Origin: Pseudoduganella flava
GTDB taxonomy: Bacteria > Pseudomonadota > Gammaproteobacteria > Burkholderiales > Burkholderiaceae_D
DNA: 64,000 nucleotides
Direction of reading: 5' to 3'
NCBI RefSeq assembly: GCF_007830495.1
Contig: NZ_VLKW01000009.1
Coordinates: 1-64,000, forward strand
Shown here: in pieces, positions 61,001-64,000 of the stretch
How the letters are laid out: each line of letters opens with the position of its first letter
How positions within the stretch are numbered: position 1 is the stretch's first letter
Translations under genes and position numbers: made by a program
The notes under the pieces: generated by a model
The model's input: only the letters and a program-made list of their open reading frames with translations
The model's database searches: none
What the model was told of the DNA's origin: nothing

Positions 61001-64000
61001 AAGCTCGATGGCGGCGCCGGCAACGACACGCTGCGCGGCAACGGCGGCCAGGATACGCTGACCGGCGGCACCGGCGCCGATGCGCTGTACGTCGGCGCGG
61101 GCGCCGCGACGGTCGATGGCGGCAGCGACACCGATACGGTCTACCTGAACTACGCGTTTGACGCCTACACCCGCGTGCGCAACGGCCAGTCCGAACTGCA
61201 GCTGACGGGCCCGGACGGCCAGACCGTCATCGTCCGCAACGTCGAGCGCTTCGTGTTCGCCGGCGGCGAGCCGATGGACTGGGCCGTGGTGACGGGCGAC
61301 ATCGCCGGCCCCGGCAACCAGAAACTGACCGGCTCGGCGCAGGCCGACACGATGGATGGCAGCGCCGGCGACGACACGCTGGCCGGCGGCGCGGGCGACG
61401 ACACCTACGTCGCCGATTCCGCCAACGATGTGATCGTCGAGGCCGGCGACCAGGGCATCGACACGGTGCAGGTGGCGTTCGCCTCGCGTCCCACCTACGT
61501 GCTGGCCGCGAACGTGGAAAACGCCGTCATCACGACGACGGGCGCGGCAAGCGTGACCGGTAACGAACTGGACAACAAGCTGGTCGGCAACAACGCCGCC
61601 AACACGCTGGCGGGCGCCGCGGGCAACGACACGCTGGACGGCGGCGCCGGTGTCGATCGCCTCGAAGGCGGTGCCGGGGACGACCTGTACTACGTCGACA
61701 GCGCCGGCGACCAGGTGATCGAAGCGGCCCTGGGCGGCAAGGACACGGTGGTCACGACGGCCGCCACGTTCACGCTGGCGGCGAACGTGGAAAACCTGCG
61801 TTACGACGGCACCGCTCGCACGACGCTGACCGGTAACACGGACGCGAACGAGATCACCAACGGTAATGGTGGCGGCAAGCTGTCCGGCCTGGCCGGCGAC
61901 GACACGCTGGTCGGCGGCACCGGCGCGGACAGCCTGGTCGGCGACGCCGGGGACGACGTGCTGCGCGCCGGCGGCGGCGCCGACACGCTGGACGGCGGTG
62001 CCGGCAACGACACGGCGGTGCTCGGCGGGAACCGGGCCGACTGGACGATCACCCGCACCGGCGACCGCGCGCTGTCGCTGCAAGCGGGCGGCACGACCGT
62101 CGTCGTGCGCGACGTCGAAAGCCTGGCGTTTGCCGACGGCACCGTGACCTTCGCCGAGCTCGCGATGACGACCAAGGCAACCGCATGGGGCGACGGCATG
62201 ACCGGCACGTCCGGCAACGATGCACTGGACGGCCTGGGCGGCGCGGACACGATGGCCGGCCTGGCCGGCGACGACACCTACACGGTGGACAACAAGGATG
62301 ACGTCGTGATCGAGGAAGCGGGCGGCGGCGTGGACACCGTGCGTATCGCGCTGACGACCGCCAACGCGACTTACGTGCTGGGCGAGAACCTCGAGCATGC
62401 GCAGGTGACGTCGACGGCCGCGGTGAGCATCACCGGCAACGCGGCCGCGAATGCGCTGACGGGCAATGCGGCCGCCAACACGCTCTCCGGCCTGGACGGC
62501 AACGACACGCTCGATGGCGGCGCCGGCAACGACACGCTGGTCGGGGGCGATGGCATCGACAGCCTGCTGGGCGGTGCGGGCAACGACAAGCTCGATGGCG
62601 GTGCCGGCAACGACACGCTGGACGGCGGCGCCGGCAGCGATGCGATGACGGGCGGCGCCGGCGACGACGTCTACTTCGTCGACGGGACCGGCGACACGGT
62701 CGTCGAGGCGGCGCAGGGCGGCACCGACACGGTCCGCACCACGCTCGCTTCGTATACGCTGGCGAACAACGTCGAGAACCTCGTGTACACCGGCAGCGCC
62801 GCGTTCACGGGCACCGGCAATGCGCTTGCCAACGTCATCGACGGCGGCAGCGGCAACGACAAGCTGACGGGCGGCGCCGACAACGACACGCTGCGCGGCC
62901 ATGCCGGCAGCGACACGCTCGACGGCGGCGCCGGCGACGACACGGCCGTGCTGGATGGGCAGCGCGCCGACTACACCGTCAGCGCGCTCGTGGCGAACGA
63001 GACGCTGTTGACGGCCAAGGACGGCGCGAAGATCGTGTTGAAGGGCATCGAGACGGTGACGTTCGCCGACCAGGGCTTCGCGCTGACCGATCTGCTGAAG
63101 GATGCGATCACGCTGGGCGCGGACACGCTGCAAGGCTCGGCGGGCGACGACACGCTCGACGGCAAGGCCGGTGCCGACACGATGTCGGGCCTGGCCGGCG
63201 ACGACATCTACATCGTCGACGACGTGGGCGACCGGATCGTCGAAGCGCAGAACGAAGGCACCGACACGGCGCGCATCGCGCTGGCCACGGCAGGCAAGAC
63301 CTATGTGCTCGATGGCCACGTCGAAAACGCCGTCGTGACGAACGCGGTGGCGACGAACGTCACCGGCAACGACGCCGACAATGTCCTGACGGGCAACGCC
63401 GCCGCCAACGCGCTGGTCGGCGACGCCGGCAACGACAGCCTGGCCGGCCTGGCTGGCAACGACAACCTGCAGGGCGGCGCGGGCAACGACACGCTCGACG
63501 GCGGCACCGGCAACGACGTGCTGGCGGGCGGCGCGGGCGACGACCTGTATATCGTCGACGGCAGTGGTGACACGGTGACCGAGGTAGCGGGGCAGGGCAT
63601 CGACACGGTGCAGACGACGTCTTCGAGCCTCGTGCTGGCGGCGGCGGTGGAGAACCTCGTGTACACGGGCACCGGTTCGTTCAGTGGCACCGGCAACGCG
63701 GAAGCCAACACGATCACGGGCGGCCGCGGCGCCGACCGTCTCGGGGGCGCCGACGGCAACGACACGCTGTCCGGCGGCGCCGGCAACGACACGCTGACGG
63801 GCGGCACGGGCAACGACGTGTTCCACCTGGACCTGGGCTCGAACGACACGATCACCGATTACGCGGCGGGCGACACCATCGCCCTCGACGTGGCGGGCCT
63901 GAAGCTGGGCGGTGGCGGCACCGTCGTGCGCGACGCGGTGGGCGGTTTCGCGGCCGACGTCGACCTGGTGGTCTTCACGGCGAACATGACGGCAGTGAAC
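58052..64000 (+). CDS. Giant RTX (hemolysin-type calcium-binding) protein, 3' end outside window
   Basis: At least 1983 residues from the ATG at 58052 (GGAG ribosome site 11 bases upstream), open to the window's end. Residues 20-210 hold RTX nonapeptides (GGAGNDTLxGG). Residues about 270-640 hold seven repeats of the form GGFVIVWQ...DG.A.V..QRF.ADG...G, propeller-like. Residues about 684-766 form an Ig-like beta domain. From about 780 to the end, RTX blocks alternate with a 45-50-residue module (DD.Y.VD..GDTV.E....GTDTV....ASYTL....VENL.YTG) seen eight times. There is no N-terminal signal peptide, so type I secretion with a C-terminal signal is expected, probably as a surface adhesin or extracellular protein. 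Ca2+ is needed for folding of RTX blocks. Product identity is not resolved further. Confidence 0.92.
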   Translation, partial: MTVKLTGPLGFGSFDDDVEVGGDAGDVFVGGFGLYGDAGNDIVQAGGGDDTIYGSDGADTLDGGAGSDLVDYSLAGAGIVVDLASATAVADDKGTDTLVSIERVRGSAFDDTITGGAGDDWIAGGAGADRLDGGAGIDTASYADEAAGVIANLATNNATTTTGTDTLRNVENLSGSSYADYLTGDTAANLLDGGAGNDVLRGGAGNDTLVGNIGDDTAAFSGNLADYTLTTLADGRVLVTDLRAGQDGTDTLVGIRHLQFADQKLDLTGVDRLVAADGQAQSVTGLADGSYVIAWQGSDASGSGVFFRQFDADGTPLGAATQINTATAGQQQAPAITALYGGGWVAVYQSQGTNGWDIAVQRFNADGSRAGTEMVLGQAGDQLAPSVSATVDGGFVIVWQGAGSDGTADVRATRVSWDGQAQTAALVNTTTTGQQQGAAVAEQDNGYMVAWQSDNGSSHKVQVQQYSWDGTAVGSEVTLATSGVVGSVGIATLYGSAGYSVAGTVVTWVQDDGNATTADDAVMVQRFSAAGTPVGGPITVVSAGFQHEAAVTGLRDGGFIVVWDNVAVDGTVSVMGRHYNADGSAAGTAWQVNQVAATGAIGAPTVAEAADGRVIVSWTAMGADGVARVWQQEVGYDGAAEFAVAGSTGEPPAAPQFSVQAVQEQMAARAGAAPATDSALIQAPGPVVDEGTFSKGHLLIKGTADAGATVTLYDAGVKVGRVTAGGDGAWIIEFKDLEAGAHRFTATATDMLGQTSAASHTVALVVLGTIAGTTGSDNAAYFTTRGADVNAQTIDAGAGNDTIDGGGGADTLQGGAGNDTYVIGNDGVTVVENLNGGTDTVRATVDITLADNVEHLVFEGSAGHTGYGNALNNSLTGSSGDDALYGGDGKDTLAGGAGNDTLDGGAGADAMTGGAGDDTYIVDAGDTVTEVATASGGIDTVNTALASYTLGAGVENLVRIGDTAFTATGNALDNLIVGAAGNDKLDGGAGNDTLRGNGGQDTLTGGTGADALYVGAGAATVDGGSDTDTVYLNYAFDAYTRVRNGQSELQLTGPDGQTVIVRNVERFVFAGGEPMDWAVVTGDIAGPGNQKLTGSAQADTMDGSAGDDTLAGGAGDDTYVADSANDVIVEAGDQGIDTVQVAFASRPTYVLAANVENAVITTTGAASVTGNELDNKLVGNNAANTLAGAAGNDTLDGGAGVDRLEGGAGDDLYYVDSAGDQVIEAALGGKDTVVTTAATFTLAANVENLRYDGTARTTLTGNTDANEITNGNGGGKLSGLAGDDTLVGGTGADSLVGDAGDDVLRAGGGADTLDGGAGNDTAVLGGNRADWTITRTGDRALSLQAGGTTVVVRDVESLAFADGTVTFAELAMTTKATAWGDGMTGTSGNDALDGLGGADTMAGLAGDDTYTVDNKDDVVIEEAGGGVDTVRIALTTANATYVLGENLEHAQVTSTAAVSITGNAAANALTGNAAANTLSGLDGNDTLDGGAGNDTLVGGDGIDSLLGGAGNDKLDGGAGNDTLDGGAGSDAMTGGAGDDVYFVDGTGDTVVEAAQGGTDTVRTTLASYTLANNVENLVYTGSAAFTGTGNALANVIDGGSGNDKLTGGADNDTLRGHAGSDTLDGGAGDDTAVLDGQRADYTVSALVANETLLTAKDGAKIVLKGIETVTFADQGFALTDLLKDAITLGADTLQGSAGDDTLDGKAGADTMSGLAGDDIYIVDDVGDRIVEAQNEGTDTARIALATAGKTYVLDGHVENAVVTNAVATNVTGNDADNVLTGNAAANALVGDAGNDSLAGLAGNDNLQGGAGNDTLDGGTGNDVLAGGAGDDLYIVDGSGDTVTEVAGQGIDTVQTTSSSLVLAAAVENLVYTGTGSFSGTGNAEANTITGGRGADRLGGADGNDTLSGGAGNDTLTGGTGNDVFHLDLGSNDTITDYAAGDTIALDVAGLKLGGGGTVVRDAVGGFAADVDLVVFTANMTAVN
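60491..63670 (+). repeat. Eight-fold RTX-associated module array
   Basis: Eight copies of a 135-160-base coding unit begin near 60491, 60787, 61384, 61669, 62254, 62650, 63187 and 63529. Each encodes GDDxYxVDxxGDxVxEaxxxGxDTV followed by an aliphatic strand and VENLxYTG. They are separated by variable numbers of GGAGNDTLDGG nonapeptides. This suggests expansion by unequal recombination. Confidence 0.8.

Noticed and set aside
58064..63826. A 1920-codon open frame on the minus strand, opposite the RTX gene
   Set aside because: It is the mirror of a repetitive, GC3-rich gene. Its translation is a low-complexity Val/Ala/Gly/Arg repeat without domains or a ribosome site, while the plus frame encodes textbook RTX motifs.
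58000..64000. CRISPR-like regular repeats
   Set aside because: The regular repeats are in-frame coding repeats of the RTX protein, not separated by unique spacers of constant length.

Overview
The window reads as chromosome of a high-GC betaproteobacterium, most likely Oxalobacteraceae of the Massilia/Telluria/Pseudoduganella type. This rests on the 23S/5S rRNA tail, the arginine and murB genes, a PEP-CTERM protein, a complete Wsp chemosensory operon and the codon bias. It is inference, because no 16S sequence is present. Nearly every gene uses strongly GC3-biased codons, so the opposite strand carries many long spurious open frames. The only clearly AT-rich, non-coding stretches lie around 509-953, 46890-47147 and 51571-51990.

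Layout. 1-655 holds the end of an rRNA operon (23S tail, 5S, two strong terminators). 954-10953 is a six-gene alpha-2-macroglobulin operon (yfaA-yfaT-yfaS-yfaQ-yfaP type) with a tandem duplication of the last gene. 10958-18840 holds metabolic and regulatory genes: an aldo/keto reductase with a divergent LysR regulator, a PEBP-like protein, a DUF2868/DUF3482 membrane GTPase pair, and an aldehyde dehydrogenase overlapping an AraC regulator. 18911-21906 holds a nitronate monooxygenase-like enzyme, yajQ and murB. 21922-30558 is a full wspA-B-C-D-E-F-R operon on the minus strand, predicted to turn a surface or envelope signal into cyclic-di-GMP. 30688-33277 is argF-(VOC protein)-argG. 33363-38725 is an overlapping minus-strand operon of an Ste24-like protease, phhB, rsgA and a large TPR-GAF histidine kinase, with orn divergent from it. 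39447-40050 is a PEP-CTERM gene with a good sigma-54 promoter. 40082-46826 holds a UPF0149 protein, srkA, a CPBP protease, a 724-residue coiled-coil protein, a small membrane protein, a DUF475 protein and a PAP2-like protein. 47148-51524 is an RND efflux pair without an outer-membrane partner. 51994-57851 holds a FadL-type porin, a Thr-rich lipoprotein, nnrD, a histidine phosphatase, a cystine-type symporter and a small membrane protein. 58052 to the end is the first 1983 residues of a giant RTX protein whose 3' end lies outside the window.

Most interesting points. (i) The macroglobulin operon carries two proteins with unannounced peptidoglycan-enzyme signatures: an NlpC/P60-like Cys in YfaT, and penicillin-binding-like, SpoIID-like and HExxH motifs together in YfaQ. 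(ii) A 100-bp element with TAGGGTCAG inverted ends sits exactly between two convergent genes and supplies the stop codons of both. (iii) A three-copy GGGACAGTCCC palindrome cluster lies between the RND pump and fadL. (iv) The PEP-CTERM gene has a sigma-54 promoter and an inverted repeat that would hide its ribosome site only on read-through transcripts. (v) The RTX protein combines about eight copies of a long repeat module with a central seven-repeat, propeller-like segment.
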